Assembly: GCA_046727175.1 (NCBI GenBank)
Contig: JBKPCD010000187.1
Location: 1-30,768 of the forward strand
DNA length: 30,768 nucleotides
Source: JBKPCD01 sp046727175
GTDB taxonomy: Bacteria; Acidobacteriota; Vicinamibacteria; Vicinamibacterales; 2-12-FULL-66-21
Direction: 5' to 3'
Below, in pieces: positions 1 to 8,548 of this stretch. A program made the position numbers and the translations under genes. Every line of letters begins with the position of its first letter. The stretch's first letter is position 1. The notes beneath the pieces are model-generated. The model saw only the letters and a program-made list of their open reading frames with translations. It was not told where the DNA came from and made no database searches.

Positions 1-330
1 GAAGTCCATGTGGCAAGGTCGTCTTTGCTCAGCGCACGGACGCAGGTCTCGAGCGGAGGTGGCTCGGCCGCTCAGTGGAGTCGCGATGGTCGTGAACTGT
101 TCTATGGGTCTACCGACGGGTATCTGATGGCCGTGTCAACCCGTCGTACGCAGTCCTCGCTTGAAATCGGCGTCCCGCTCCGACTCTTTGCGATGCAAGC
201 GAAGTGGTTCTGGAGGGACTTCGACCTCTCCCCAGATGTGAAGAAATTCCTCGCCATTGTTCCTCAGGTCACGGCGAACGAGCAGCCGTTGACCGCTGTC
301 CTGAATTGGCCAGCGCAATACCGACGATGA
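1..330 (+). CDS. C-terminal end of a TolB/PD40 beta-propeller protein, probably a Ser/Thr kinase (partial)
   Basis: The frame is open from base 1, so the gene starts upstream of the window; it ends in TGA at 328-330. The 109 visible residues carry the closing propeller blades: a GGGSAAQWSRDGRELFY stretch, then a FDLSPDVKKFLAIVP blade and the ending TAVLNWPAQYRR. The same order (GGGTAPRWRGDGRELFY, then VTADGKRFLFVTP, then NVVLNWTATLKK) closes the complete kinase-propeller gene at 24025-26730, so the two belong to one family. In acidobacteria this architecture is an N-terminal PknB-like kinase, one membrane segment and a periplasmic or extracellular propeller. The kinase part is outside the window, so a propeller-only protein is also possible. 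Confidence 0.8.
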   Translation, partial: EVHVARSSLLSARTQVSSGGGSAAQWSRDGRELFYGSTDGYLMAVSTRRTQSSLEIGVPLRLFAMQAKWFWRDFDLSPDVKKFLAIVPQVTANEQPLTAVLNWPAQYRR

Positions 331-399
331 GCCGTGCAGCGATCGGCCCGCCTCGGTTGCGTAACCGAAAGGTCGGATCAAAGGTCGGGTGGTGCCGCG

Positions 400-1736
400 T
401 TATCGCGCGACGGCGCCCGCGAGCTCATGCTCCTTCTCGACGTGCGACTCCGCTGTGCCGAGCATCGTCGAAATCGTCGGCGCGGGCGGCGTCAGGTACT
501 GCACGAAGTCCTTCCGGAAGAAGAGGTCGAGCGTCCAGTTCATCGCCACACGGACCTTCTTCTCGAGCCGCGGCAATTTGCTTAAGTAAATCGTCCGCCA
601 CAGCCACCACGCGAAGAACCCGGAGAACGTGAACCCGAAGATCTTCGCGACGCCGGTCCTGTGCCCGATCGCCGCGAGTTGGCCGAGGCCGCCGAAGTCG
701 AATGCTGATCTGCGGCCTCCGCGGACGGCCGCGACGATGTTGCCCGCGACGACTTTGCCTTCGCGGAGGGCATGCTGCGCCGTGGGAGGGTGGAATGTCC
801 CGGTTTTCCTGTTCGGAATCAGCGCGCAATCACCGAGCGCCCACACGCCGGGCCAGCCCGGGACCTCGAGGAACTCGTTCACGCACAACCGTCCACGATC
901 GCGCTGACAGGGCAGCTCGCTGATGAGTGGATGCGGTGACGTCCCGGCGGTCCAGATCACGGTGCGTGCCGGCACGACCATGCCATCGCTCAGCGTGACG
1001 GCGTCATCGTCGACGCCCGTCACGCGCGCGTTCGTGTGGATCTCGATCCCGCGCTCCGACAGCCTCCGCTGCGCGTACGCTCCGAGCTTGTCGCCAAGCT
1101 CCGGCAGGATGACCGGACCTGCGTGCACGAGGACCATGCGCACGTTCTCGGGGCGGATGCGCGGGTAGAACCGCAGCGCTTCGCGAACGAAGTCGTTGAT
1201 ACCGGCGACAGTCTCGACACCGGCGAACCCGCCGCCTGCAACAACAAAGGTCATCAGAGCATCGCGGTGAGGATTGGCGCACTCCGTGTCCACCTCTTCG
1301 AGCTGGGCAATCAGGCGGTTCCGGAGATGGATCCCGTCAGACAACGACTTCATCGTCAGCGCGCGTGCTTCCAGGCCCGGCAGTCCGTAGAAATTCGTGA
1401 TGGAACCGAGCGCGACGACGAGATAGTCGAACGACAGGTCGTGGCGATGCTGGTCACGTCCGTGGGAGACGACCGCGATCCGATTCATCAAGTCGATCCG
1501 CTCGACGTTGCCTTCGAAGAACGCCACGTGCCGCAGGATCCGCCGGATGGGACTGACGATGTCGGTGAGATCGAGGTCGCTGGCTGCGATCTCGTGGAGC
1601 ATCGGCGTGAAGAGGAAGAAGTTGTCGCGATTGACGAGCGTGATCTCCACGTCCCGATCGCCGCCGAGCTGCTTCTGGAGCTCCAGCGCCGCATACAGGC
1701 ACCGAAGCCGCCGCCGAGGATGAGTATCCGCTTCAT
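400..1736 (-). pseudogene. ndh: Type II NADH dehydrogenase (NDH-2) with a one-base frameshift near the start
   Basis: NDH-2 is a single-subunit flavoprotein that passes electrons from NADH to quinone at the inner membrane without pumping protons. The natural start is ATG at 1736-1734, giving MKRILILGGGFGA, after which the frame closes onto an unrelated CMRRW sequence. The rest of the enzyme, from LYAALELQKQLGG, is in another frame. The minus strand reads GGTGCCTG where GGTGGCCTG would restore GGFGGLYAALE, so one G is missing beside position 1700. Downstream everything looks intact: a second nucleotide-binding motif (VVAGGGFAGVE), the FAD motif ALGDCA, and the amphipathic C-terminal region (FFAWWLWRTIYLSKLPRLEKK) used for membrane attachment. 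The open frame extending to 1899 is not the real N-terminus. A sequencing or assembly error is as likely as a genuine mutation. Confidence 0.85.
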
Positions 1737-1788
1737 ACGTGGTTTCGATGTCGGGATCGCTGCGAAAGTGTCTGTCACGAAAATCCGG

Positions 1789-1824
1789 GTCGATAGCTCG
1801 GTAGTTCGGTCGCTCGGTAGCTCG
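1789..1824 (-). repeat. 8-bp tandem repeat array, left copy (CTCGGTAG units)
   Basis: Read on the plus strand the units are GTCGATAG, CTCGGTAG, TTCGGTCG and CTCGGTAG followed by CTCG, with a strict 8-base period. They are reverse complements of the CGAGCTAC/CGAACTAC units of the right-hand array at 1973-2020, so the two arrays face each other. Slightly degenerate units argue for an old array. Confidence 0.7.
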
Positions 1825-1972
1825 CGGCGGGTCCCGGGATTCGCGGTTCGGTGTTGGGGATTCACTCCTTTTCACACCGCGGGGTGGCGCCGCGGTCATG
1901 GAGATTTGATGGTCTCCGGTCCACGAGTCCGAGTCCCGTCCTTGAGATTTCGAGCTGCCAACCTACTACTAT

Positions 1973-2020
1973 CGAGCCACCGAGCCACCGAGCCACCGAG
2001 CCGCCGAGCTACCGAACTAC
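1973..2020 (+). repeat. 8-bp tandem repeat array, right copy (CGAGCCAC units)
   Basis: There are six consecutive 8-base units: CGAGCCAC three times, then CGAGCCGC, CGAGCTAC and CGAACTAC. Degeneracy rises toward the right end. It is immediately followed by CGAATCCCGAG-type sequence, whose reverse complement (CGGGATTCG, 1835-1843) also lies next to the left array. The two arrays are therefore arms of a larger imperfect inverted structure. Confidence 0.75.
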
Positions 2021-2099
2021 GAATCCCGAGCCCTGAATCCCGAGGCTTCGCGAAACCGCCGCCAGCACCGCGCATCAAAGCTACATCCGAGTGCTTCTG

Positions 2100-2882
2100 A
2101 TGATGCGTTTACTGCGCCACCACTGGCCGGAATACCTGATGGAGGCTGGAGAGCTGGCGGCGTTCATGATGTCCGCTGCAGCGTTCGGGCTTCTCCTGGG
2201 GCACCCCGCCTCGCCGGTCCGTCAGGCGGTTGCCGACCCGATTGCGCGTCGCCTAATCACAGGTGTCGCGATGGGGTGCACCGCAATCGCGATCGTCATG
2301 TCGCCGTGGGGCCGGCAGTCGGGCGCGCACATGAACCCGTCGCTCACCTTGACGTTCCTGCGCTTGCGGAAAATTGCGCCATGGGACGCAGCGTTCTACG
2401 TGCTCGCGCAGTTCGGGGGGGGGACCCTGGGGATCCTGATCGCGTACCTGCTGATCGGGCCGGCGCTTGGCAGTCCCGGGGTGAATTACGTGGCCACGCA
2501 GCCGGGTCCTCCGGGTTCCCTGGTGGCGTTCCTCGCGGAGCTTCTCATCTCGTTCGTGTTGGTGCTGACGGTGCTCAGCGTGTCGAACCATCGGCAGCTC
2601 GCGCGTTTCACGCCGTACTTCGTTGGCGTGCTGATCGCCAGCTACATCACGCTCGAGGATCCGTTCTCGGGCATGAGCATGAACCCGGCACGAAGCTTCG
2701 GGCCTGCGGTGGTTGGCAGTGTGTGGCACGCGCTGTGGGTGTACTTCACGGCGCCGCCCCTCGGCATGCTGCTCGCCGCCGAAGTCTACGTACGCCGTCG
2801 CGGCCTGGGCGCGGTCTGGTGCGCGAAGCTCCATCATGACAATCACAAGCGTTGCATCTTCCAGTGCGGGTATTCGGCCTGA
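2100..2882 (+). CDS. Aquaporin-like MIP family channel
   Basis: This is a membrane channel for water or small neutral solutes. It has the six-helix MIP layout with two half-helix loops: GAHMNPSLTLTF (first, Asn about residue 79) and GMSMNPARSFGPAV (second, Asn about residue 195). The first loop reads NPS instead of the usual NPA, a substitution in the pore constriction. The roughly 20-residue tail after the last helix has a Cys/His cluster (WCAKLHHDNHKRCIFQCG) that is not part of the pore and could bind a metal or respond to redox state. I place the start at ATG 2100; a GTG at 2091 is also in frame and neither has a strong ribosome binding site. The GMC oxidoreductase gene starts 21 bases after the stop, suggesting one transcript. 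Confidence 0.88.
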   Translation: MMRLLRHHWPEYLMEAGELAAFMMSAAAFGLLLGHPASPVRQAVADPIARRLITGVAMGCTAIAIVMSPWGRQSGAHMNPSLTLTFLRLRKIAPWDAAFYVLAQFGGGTLGILIAYLLIGPALGSPGVNYVATQPGPPGSLVAFLAELLISFVLVLTVLSVSNHRQLARFTPYFVGVLIASYITLEDPFSGMSMNPARSFGPAVVGSVWHALWVYFTAPPLGMLLAAEVYVRRRGLGAVWCAKLHHDNHKRCIFQCGYSA

Positions 2883-2903
2883 GACCCGATCAAAGGAACG
2901 TCC

Positions 2904-4514
2904 ATGAACGCCAGCACGCATTACGACGTGATCATCATCGGCAGCGGCGCGGGAGGTGGGACACTCGCGTATCGCCTAGCCCCGACCGGGAAGCGCATCC
3001 TGCTCCTGGAGCGCGGCGACTACGTGCCGCGCGAAAAGGACAACTGGAGCACGCGCGCGGTAAACGTGCTCGGGAAATACAACACGAAGGAGCAGTGGAT
3101 GGACCCGGACGGGAAGCCGCTGCATCCGCACACGAACTACAACGTGGGTGGCAACACGAAGTTCTACGGCGCAGCGCTGTTTCGATTGCGAAAAGAAGAT
3201 TTCGGGGAGCTACGTCATCATGGCGGCCTGTCACCGGCGTGGCCGATCACGTACGATGACCTCGAGCCCTACTACATGGAGGCCGAACGCCTGTATCAGG
3301 TCCACGGGGAGCGCGGCGTGGATCCAACGGAACCTCCGGCGAGCGGGCCATACGCCTATCCGGCGGTGAGCCACGAGCCGCGCATTCAGCAGCTTCACGA
3401 CGATTTGGTCCGCCTCGGCAGACGGCCGTTTCACGTGCCGCTCGGCATCATGATCGACGAGCGCAATCCGACGACGAGCCGGTGCATCCGGTGCGAGACG
3501 TGCGATGGCCATCCGTGTCTGGTCCACGCGAAGTCGGATGCGGAAGTCGTGTGCGTAGATCCCGCGTTGAAGTACCCGAACGTTTCGCTGCTGACGAACT
3601 CGTACGTCGCGCGCCTCGAAACGACGGCTTCCGGAAGAGAAGTCTCGAGCGTCGTCGTCGAACGGAACGGAGCTACGGAGCGATACTCGGCGGATATCGT
3701 GGTCGTGTCGTGCGGTGCGATCAATTCCGCGGCGCTTCTGCTGCGATCTGCGAACGATCGTCATCCGCGCGGCCTCGCGAACAGCTCGGATGTCGTCGGG
3801 CGTCACTACATGGGGCACGTCAACTCGGTGCTGATGGCCATCTCGAAGTGCCCGAATCCCACAATTTTCCAGAAGACGCTCGCGCTGAACGATTTCTACC
3901 TCGGATCGGACGAGTGGGAATACCCGATGGGGCACATCTCGTTCGTCGGCAAGCTCGATGCGGTGACGCTGTCGGCGGGTGCGCCTGCGATTGCACCCGG
4001 ATGGACGCTCGACCTGATGGCGCGGCACTCGCTGGATTTCTGGCTCACGTCAGAAGACCTTCCGGATCCGAACAATCGTGTCACGGTGGAACGGGAGGGA
4101 CGGATCAGGCTGTCGTATCGACCGAACAACGAGCAGGGGCACAAGCGCCTTACCGCGAAACTCGAAGATCTCATGAAGCAACAGACCCGGTGCGATGATC
4201 ACGGGCACTCGTGCCACGTTGGTCTGTTCGGGCGCAGCCTGTATGTCGGTCAGCGAATCCCGCTCGCGGGAGTCGCGCATCAGAACGGCACGATTCGCTT
4301 CGGACACGATCCGAAGACGTCCGCTCTGGACGTGAACTGCCGCGCGCACGACGTCGACAACCTGTACGCCGTCGACGGCAGCTTCTTCCCGTCGAGCGGC
4401 GCGGTAAATCCGGCGCTGACCATCATGGCCAATGCGCTGCGCGTCGGCGATCACTTGCGCGATCGTCTGGGTGTTCGCACAGCAGCCAACGTGCCAGCTT
4501 CAGCTCACGCGTAA
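2904..4514 (+). CDS. GMC family FAD-dependent oxidoreductase
   Basis: GMC enzymes oxidise alcohols or sugars with FAD. Seen here: the N-terminal Rossmann motif GSGAGGG (residues 13-19) followed by LLLERG; a NYNVGGNTKFYGAALFR stretch typical of the family's FAD contact; and the C-terminal signature around H459 (GVAHQNGTIRFG) and N502 (GAVNPALTIMANAL), the usual catalytic His and the conserved NP motif. A four-cysteine cluster at C194, C197, C200 and C205 (CIRCETCDGHPC) occurs in a subgroup of bacterial GMC proteins. Length (536 residues) is normal. Start ATG 2904 has AAAGGA about eight bases upstream. The VOC gene begins 11 bases after its stop, so the pair is almost certainly co-transcribed. 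The substrate cannot be read from sequence; a sugar or polyol would suit the neighbouring glucosidase and glucose dehydrogenase. Confidence 0.88.
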   Translation: MNASTHYDVIIIGSGAGGGTLAYRLAPTGKRILLLERGDYVPREKDNWSTRAVNVLGKYNTKEQWMDPDGKPLHPHTNYNVGGNTKFYGAALFRLRKEDFGELRHHGGLSPAWPITYDDLEPYYMEAERLYQVHGERGVDPTEPPASGPYAYPAVSHEPRIQQLHDDLVRLGRRPFHVPLGIMIDERNPTTSRCIRCETCDGHPCLVHAKSDAEVVCVDPALKYPNVSLLTNSYVARLETTASGREVSSVVVERNGATERYSADIVVVSCGAINSAALLLRSANDRHPRGLANSSDVVGRHYMGHVNSVLMAISKCPNPTIFQKTLALNDFYLGSDEWEYPMGHISFVGKLDAVTLSAGAPAIAPGWTLDLMARHSLDFWLTSEDLPDPNNRVTVEREGRIRLSYRPNNEQGHKRLTAKLEDLMKQQTRCDDHGHSCHVGLFGRSLYVGQRIPLAGVAHQNGTIRFGHDPKTSALDVNCRAHDVDNLYAVDGSFFPSSGAVNPALTIMANALRVGDHLRDRLGVRTAANVPASAHA

Positions 4515-4525
4515 GGGGAAATGCC

Positions 4526-5572
4526 GTGGCCAGGCGCATTGCAACGATTGCGATTGCTGTCGGAGGTCTGTGGATCCTTGGGTTCGGATCCGGACTGACG
4601 TCGGCCAGAACCGGTCGCGCTTCGGATGTTCCGCCTGCCGTGAGCGCAGTCGACAGCGTGGCGATGGTCGTGGAGGACCTCGATCGCTCGGTCGCTTTCT
4701 TTCGCGACGTGCTGGCGTTCGAGCACGTGTCCGATCAGGAGGTCGCGGGCGACGAGTACGAGCGGCTCGAGGGGGTGTTCGGTCTGCGGCTGCGCATCGC
4801 ACGGATGAGGCTCGGCAACGAGTACCTCGACCTCATGGACTTCATCGCGCCCGAAGGCCGGCCTGTCCCCGTCGATTCACGGTCGAACGATCGCTGGTTT
4901 CAACACGTCGCGATCATCGTGAGTGACATGGACAAGGCGTACGCACGATTGCGTGAGCACAAGGTCCGGCATGCGTCCACGGGTCCACAGCGTCTGCCCG
5001 ACTGGAACACGAATGCTGGCGGCATCCAGGCGTTCTATTTCAAGGATCCGGACGGCCACGCGCTCGAGATCCTCTTGTTTCCGCCCGACAAAGGGGCGGC
5101 GAAGTGGCATCGGCCGAGCGAACGCTTGTTCCTCGGCATTGATCACACGGCGATCGTTGTCGGGGATACCGACAGGAGCCTGCGCTTCTATCGCGATGGT
5201 CTTGGGCTCGCGGTGGCGGGTCAGAGCGAGAATTACGGCATCGAACAGGAGCGGCTCAACAACGTCTTCGGAGCGCGGCTCCGGATCACCGGGTTGCGTG
5301 CGCCGGCTGGACCCGGAATCGAGTTTCTCGACTATCTCGCGCCGGGTGATGGCCGTCCTGCGCCGGCAGACATGCGGCCGAACGACCTGATCGCGTGGCA
5401 GACGCGTCTGGTGACGAATCAGGCCGCGGCGGCGACTCGCCGGCTGCTGTCGGGAACGTTCGCATTCGTCTCGCCAGGCGTCGTGGCGCTGCGGGAATCG
5501 CGATTCGGCTTTCGAAGCGGGACGCTCGTTCGCGATCCGGATGGTCATCAGGTCATGATCGTTGAGCGGTGA
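4526..5572 (+). CDS. Two-module VOC (glyoxalase/dioxygenase superfamily) protein with N-terminal membrane anchor or signal
   Basis: This VOC-fold protein has 348 residues. Start GTG 4526 was chosen because AAGGGGAA (4513-4520, overlapping the GMC stop codon) lies at the right distance and the frame then opens with a hydrophobic segment (IATIAIAVGGLWILGFGSGL), so it is probably exported or membrane-anchored. Two repeats follow: module 1 (about residues 40-195) with VEDLDRSVAFFRDVL and DPDGHALEILLFP, and module 2 (about 200-348) with IDHTAIVVGDTDRSLRFYRD and RDPDGHQVMIVER. The first beta strand of module 1 reads VDSVAMVV, so the usual metal-ligand His is absent there, while module 2 and the second half of module 1 (FQHVAII) keep it. 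Function could be a lyase, isomerase or dioxygenase; the sequence does not decide. Adjacency suggests it acts on the GMC product or substrate. Confidence 0.82.
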   Translation: MARRIATIAIAVGGLWILGFGSGLTSARTGRASDVPPAVSAVDSVAMVVEDLDRSVAFFRDVLAFEHVSDQEVAGDEYERLEGVFGLRLRIARMRLGNEYLDLMDFIAPEGRPVPVDSRSNDRWFQHVAIIVSDMDKAYARLREHKVRHASTGPQRLPDWNTNAGGIQAFYFKDPDGHALEILLFPPDKGAAKWHRPSERLFLGIDHTAIVVGDTDRSLRFYRDGLGLAVAGQSENYGIEQERLNNVFGARLRITGLRAPAGPGIEFLDYLAPGDGRPAPADMRPNDLIAWQTRLVTNQAAAATRRLLSGTFAFVSPGVVALRESRFGFRSGTLVRDPDGHQVMIVER

Positions 5573-5662
5573 CCGAGGTTCGGTCGCCATTCGCGGGCTA
5601 TTCTGGTTACGCTCGCGCCCCAGGCGGTTTCCAAGAGAACCGCCCTACAACGGAGAGAGACA

Positions 5663-8347
5663 GTGACAGCCGAACAATCTCGTCTCGAAGAATCGCGGCT
5701 TCGCAAGACGCACTGGAAGCGGTGGGGACCGTACCTCAGCGAGCGCGCGTGGGGCACCGTCCGTGAAGACTACAGTCCGTACGGCACCGCGTGGGAGTAC
5801 TTGCCCCACGAGCACGCGCGCTCCAGGGCGTATCGCTGGAACGAGGACGGCATCGCCGGGATCTCCGATCGCCATCAGAAGATCTGTTTCGCGATCGCGC
5901 TGTGGAACGAGCGTGACCCCATTCTGAAGGAACGAATGTTCGGCCTGACGGGCAATGAGGGGAACCACGGCGAAGACGTGAAGGAGTACTACTTCTACGT
6001 CGACAGCACGCCGACCCACTCGTACATGAAGTACCTCTACAAGTATCCGCAGGCGGCGTTTCCCTACGCCCGGCTCCTCGAAGAAAACCGCCGTCGAGGC
6101 AAGGGCGCAAAGGAATTCGAGCTGATGGACACGGGAGTGTTCGAAGACGACCGGTACTTCGACGTGCAGGTCGAGTACGCGAAGGCGACGCCGGAGGACT
6201 TGCTCGTGCGCGTCACGGTACTCAACCACGGGCCCGAGTCGGCACGCCTGCATCTGCTCCCGACGATCTGGTTCCGGAACACCTGGTCGTGGAGCGCGAA
6301 CGTGCCTCGTCCTGTCTTGCGCGCCGTGGACGGAATCGGCTCGGCGATCGAACTGCGCGAGCCGGACTACGGCACCAGATGGCTGTCGTGCGATGGATCG
6401 CCGGAGCTCCTGTTCACGGAGAATGAAACGAACTTCAAACGCGTCTTCGCGTACGACAACGGCGCGCGGCACGTGAAGGACAGCATCAACGATTACATCG
6501 TGCACGGCGATCGTGACGCGGTGAATCCCGAACGCATCGGGACGAAGGCTGCCGGGCACTACGCGCTCGAGATTGCGCCGGATGCGTCCGCCACGATCCG
6601 TCTGCGGTTCAGCAACGTGCGTCCCGCACAGCCGGGCGTCGGCGACGATTTCAACAGCCTGTTCTCGACGAGGCAGCGCGAGGCGGACGAGTTCTACGCC
6701 GCCGTGATTCCGAATCACCTCTCGCCGGACGCGGCGAACGTGATGCGTCAGTCACTCGCCGGTCTGTTGTGGTCGAAGCAGTTCTATCACTACGTCGTGA
6801 AAGAGTGGCTCGAAGGGGATCCGGGTGCACCACCTCCGCCGCCGGAGCGGCGGAACGGCCGCAACCACGAGTGGCGCCAGCTGTACAACGCCGACGTCAT
6901 CTCGATGCCGGACAAGTGGGAGTACCCGTGGTACGCGGCCTGGGACCTCGCGTTTCACTGCGTGCCCCTGGCGCTCGTCGACTGTGACTTCGCGAAGGAG
7001 CAGCTCACGCTAATGCTTCGCGAGTGGTACATGCACCCGAACGGTCAGCTGCCTGCGTACGAATGGGCGTTCAGCGACGTCAATCCACCAGTGCACGCGT
7101 GGGCAGCGTGGCGCGTCTACAAAATCGAGAAGAAGCGCCGAGGGACGGGTGATCTCGACTTCCTCAAACGAGTCTTCCACAAGCTGATGCTGAATTTCAC
7201 CTGGTGGGTGAACCGCAAGGATGCCGAAGGCATGAACATCTTTCAGGGCGGGTTCCTGGGACTCGACAACATCGGGGTGTTCGATCGCAGTGCGCCACTG
7301 CCGACCGGAGGCTATCTCGAACAATCGGATGGCACGAGCTGGATGGCAATGTACACGCTGAACCTCCTCGCCATCGCGATGGAGCTGGCGCGTCACGAGT
7401 CGTGCTACGAGGACGTCGCTAGCAAATTCTGGGAGCACTTCCTCTACATCGCGCACGCGATGACCAACCGGGGCAACGACGGGATCGATCTGTGGGATGA
7501 CGAGGACGGGTCCTTCTACGACGTGCTGCACCTGCCGAACGGCGAGCGCAGGTCGTTGAAGGTCCGGTCGATGGTTGGCCTGATCCCGCTCTTTGCGGTT
7601 GAAACGCTCGAGCCCGCACTCATGGACCGCTTGCGCGGTTTCCGGACGCGTCTCGAGTGGTTCGTCGATCATCGGCCCGATCTGATTCGCAACGTCGCCT
7701 GCATGCGTACGAGAGGCAAGGCCGAGCGGCGGCTGCTGTCGATCGTCAACGCCGACGAGCTGCGTGCGGTGCTGCGCCTGATGCTCGACGAACGCGAATT
7801 CCTGTCGCCGTACGGCATCAGGGCATTGTCGAAAGTGCACCGCGATCGTCCGTACGTGCTCGATGTCGACGGCCACGAATACCGCGTCGATTACGAGCCG
7901 GCCGAGTCATCGACGGGGTTGTTTGGTGGCAACTCGAACTGGCGCGGCCCGATCTGGTTCCCGGTGAACTTCCTGATCATCGAATCGCTGCAGAAGTTCC
8001 ACCACTACTTCGGCGACGAGTTCAGGGTCGAGTGCCCGGTCGGATCGGGTCGGATGCTCACGCTCTGGGAGGTCGCGGCCGAGATCTCCCGGCGGCTGTC
8101 GCGCATCTTCCTGCGCGGTGAAGATGGGCGGCGACCGGTCTTCGGCAGGTCGGAGAAGTTCCAGAACGACCCTCACTGGCGCGATCTGATTCTGTTCCAC
8201 GAGTACTTCAACGGCGACGACGGGTCCGCAGTCGGAGCGAGCCACCAGACCGGATGGACAGGGCTCGTCGCGAAGCTGCTCCAGCAGAGCGGCGAGGCGG
8301 AGTCGCCGCGGTCACGGAAAGAGCGCCACCTCGTCGCCGCCCGATGA
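5663..8347 (+). CDS. GH63/MGH-like glucosidase
   Basis: A large (894-residue) glycoside hydrolase of the GH63 type, with an N-terminal beta-sandwich region (about 1-330) and a C-terminal (alpha/alpha)6 barrel. Motifs in the barrel: YPWYAAWDLAFHCVPLALVD (the Asp in WDLAFH matches the family's general acid region) and NSNWRGPIWFPVNFLIIESL, the NWRGPIW signature shared by GH63/GH37 exo-glucosidases. Family members hydrolyse alpha-glucosidic bonds of small substrates such as mannosylglycerate, glucosylglycerate or oligosaccharides. No signal peptide is visible, so it is probably cytoplasmic. Start GTG 5663 is preceded by GGAGAG at a good distance. The 3' end of this gene has a degenerate second copy at 8439-8548. 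With the glucose dehydrogenase downstream it suggests release and then oxidation of glucose. Confidence 0.85.
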   Translation: MTAEQSRLEESRLRKTHWKRWGPYLSERAWGTVREDYSPYGTAWEYLPHEHARSRAYRWNEDGIAGISDRHQKICFAIALWNERDPILKERMFGLTGNEGNHGEDVKEYYFYVDSTPTHSYMKYLYKYPQAAFPYARLLEENRRRGKGAKEFELMDTGVFEDDRYFDVQVEYAKATPEDLLVRVTVLNHGPESARLHLLPTIWFRNTWSWSANVPRPVLRAVDGIGSAIELREPDYGTRWLSCDGSPELLFTENETNFKRVFAYDNGARHVKDSINDYIVHGDRDAVNPERIGTKAAGHYALEIAPDASATIRLRFSNVRPAQPGVGDDFNSLFSTRQREADEFYAAVIPNHLSPDAANVMRQSLAGLLWSKQFYHYVVKEWLEGDPGAPPPPPERRNGRNHEWRQLYNADVISMPDKWEYPWYAAWDLAFHCVPLALVDCDFAKEQLTLMLREWYMHPNGQLPAYEWAFSDVNPPVHAWAAWRVYKIEKKRRGTGDLDFLKRVFHKLMLNFTWWVNRKDAEGMNIFQGGFLGLDNIGVFDRSAPLPTGGYLEQSDGTSWMAMYTLNLLAIAMELARHESCYEDVASKFWEHFLYIAHAMTNRGNDGIDLWDDEDGSFYDVLHLPNGERRSLKVRSMVGLIPLFAVETLEPALMDRLRGFRTRLEWFVDHRPDLIRNVACMRTRGKAERRLLSIVNADELRAVLRLMLDEREFLSPYGIRALSKVHRDRPYVLDVDGHEYRVDYEPAESSTGLFGGNSNWRGPIWFPVNFLIIESLQKFHHYFGDEFRVECPVGSGRMLTLWEVAAEISRRLSRIFLRGEDGRRPVFGRSEKFQNDPHWRDLILFHEYFNGDDGSAVGASHQTGWTGLVAKLLQQSGEAESPRSRKERHLVAAR

Positions 8348-8362
8348 ACCGACGCAGTCCTG

Positions 8363-8406
8363 GGGGTCAGACAGGGGTCAAACTGGGGTCAGACTAGGGT
8401 CAAACT
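8363..8406 (+). repeat. GGGGTCARAC tandem array, left (four direct units, 11-bp period)
   Basis: There are four units spaced 11 bases apart: GGGGTCAGAC at 8363, GGGGTCAAAC at 8374, GGGGTCAGAC at 8385 and AGGGTCAAAC at 8396. Alternation of G and A at the eighth base makes it also a 22-base period. The same unit reappears, mainly inverted, at 8551-8596. Units of this kind are known around REP-associated tyrosine transposase genes in other bacteria; no such gene is in this window. Confidence 0.85.
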
Positions 8407-8438
8407 ACGATCACACCGCATCTGAGCGCCGCGTCGTG

Positions 8439-8548
8439 AGCCGCCAGACCGGATTACAGCCCCACTTCTAGCCAAATTGCTCCAGCAGAACGGCTTAATC
8501 GACCTCCTATCGCAAGTCGCCTCGTCAGGCTCGGAGGAAGATGGTTAG
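8439..8548 (+). pseudogene. Decayed copy of a GH63 glucosidase 3' end
   Basis: The sequence from AGCCGCCAGACCGGA aligns with the end of the upstream glucosidase gene (about 8239-8292). It reads SRQTG and then, after a two-base length difference, LAKLLQQNG, against SHQTGWTGLVAKLLQQSG in the intact gene. From 8468 the second frame stays open to TAG at 8546-8548, so a natural C-terminus seems to be preserved, with a tail (LIDLLSQVASSGSEEDG) different from the upstream gene. It may be the last part of a former second glucosidase rather than a fresh duplication. Confidence 0.6.

Larger units (their letters stand above)
1737..2099. other. Divergent intergenic region between ndh and the aquaporin gene
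   Basis: This 363-base spacer separates the divergent starts of the NADH dehydrogenase and the aquaporin. It is filled largely by two oppositely oriented arrays of an 8-bp repeat (1789-1824 and 1973-2020). Between them is a GC-rich stretch with a short tRNA-like hairpin pair that does not close into a tRNA. I see no convincing sigma-70 promoter and no protein-coding gene. Confidence 0.6.

Noticed and set aside
1895..1945. tRNA-like pair of hairpins (GGAGA/TCTCC and ACGAG-TCCGAGT-CCCGT resembling an anticodon arm and T-arm)
   Set aside because: The anticodon-like loop has eight bases, the D-arm and acceptor stem do not form, and the T-loop lacks TTC; probably coincidence or a very old remnant.
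1036..2100. Long plus-strand open frame across ndh and the spacer
   Set aside because: It is antisense to the conserved NADH dehydrogenase and runs through the 8-bp repeats; no protein character.
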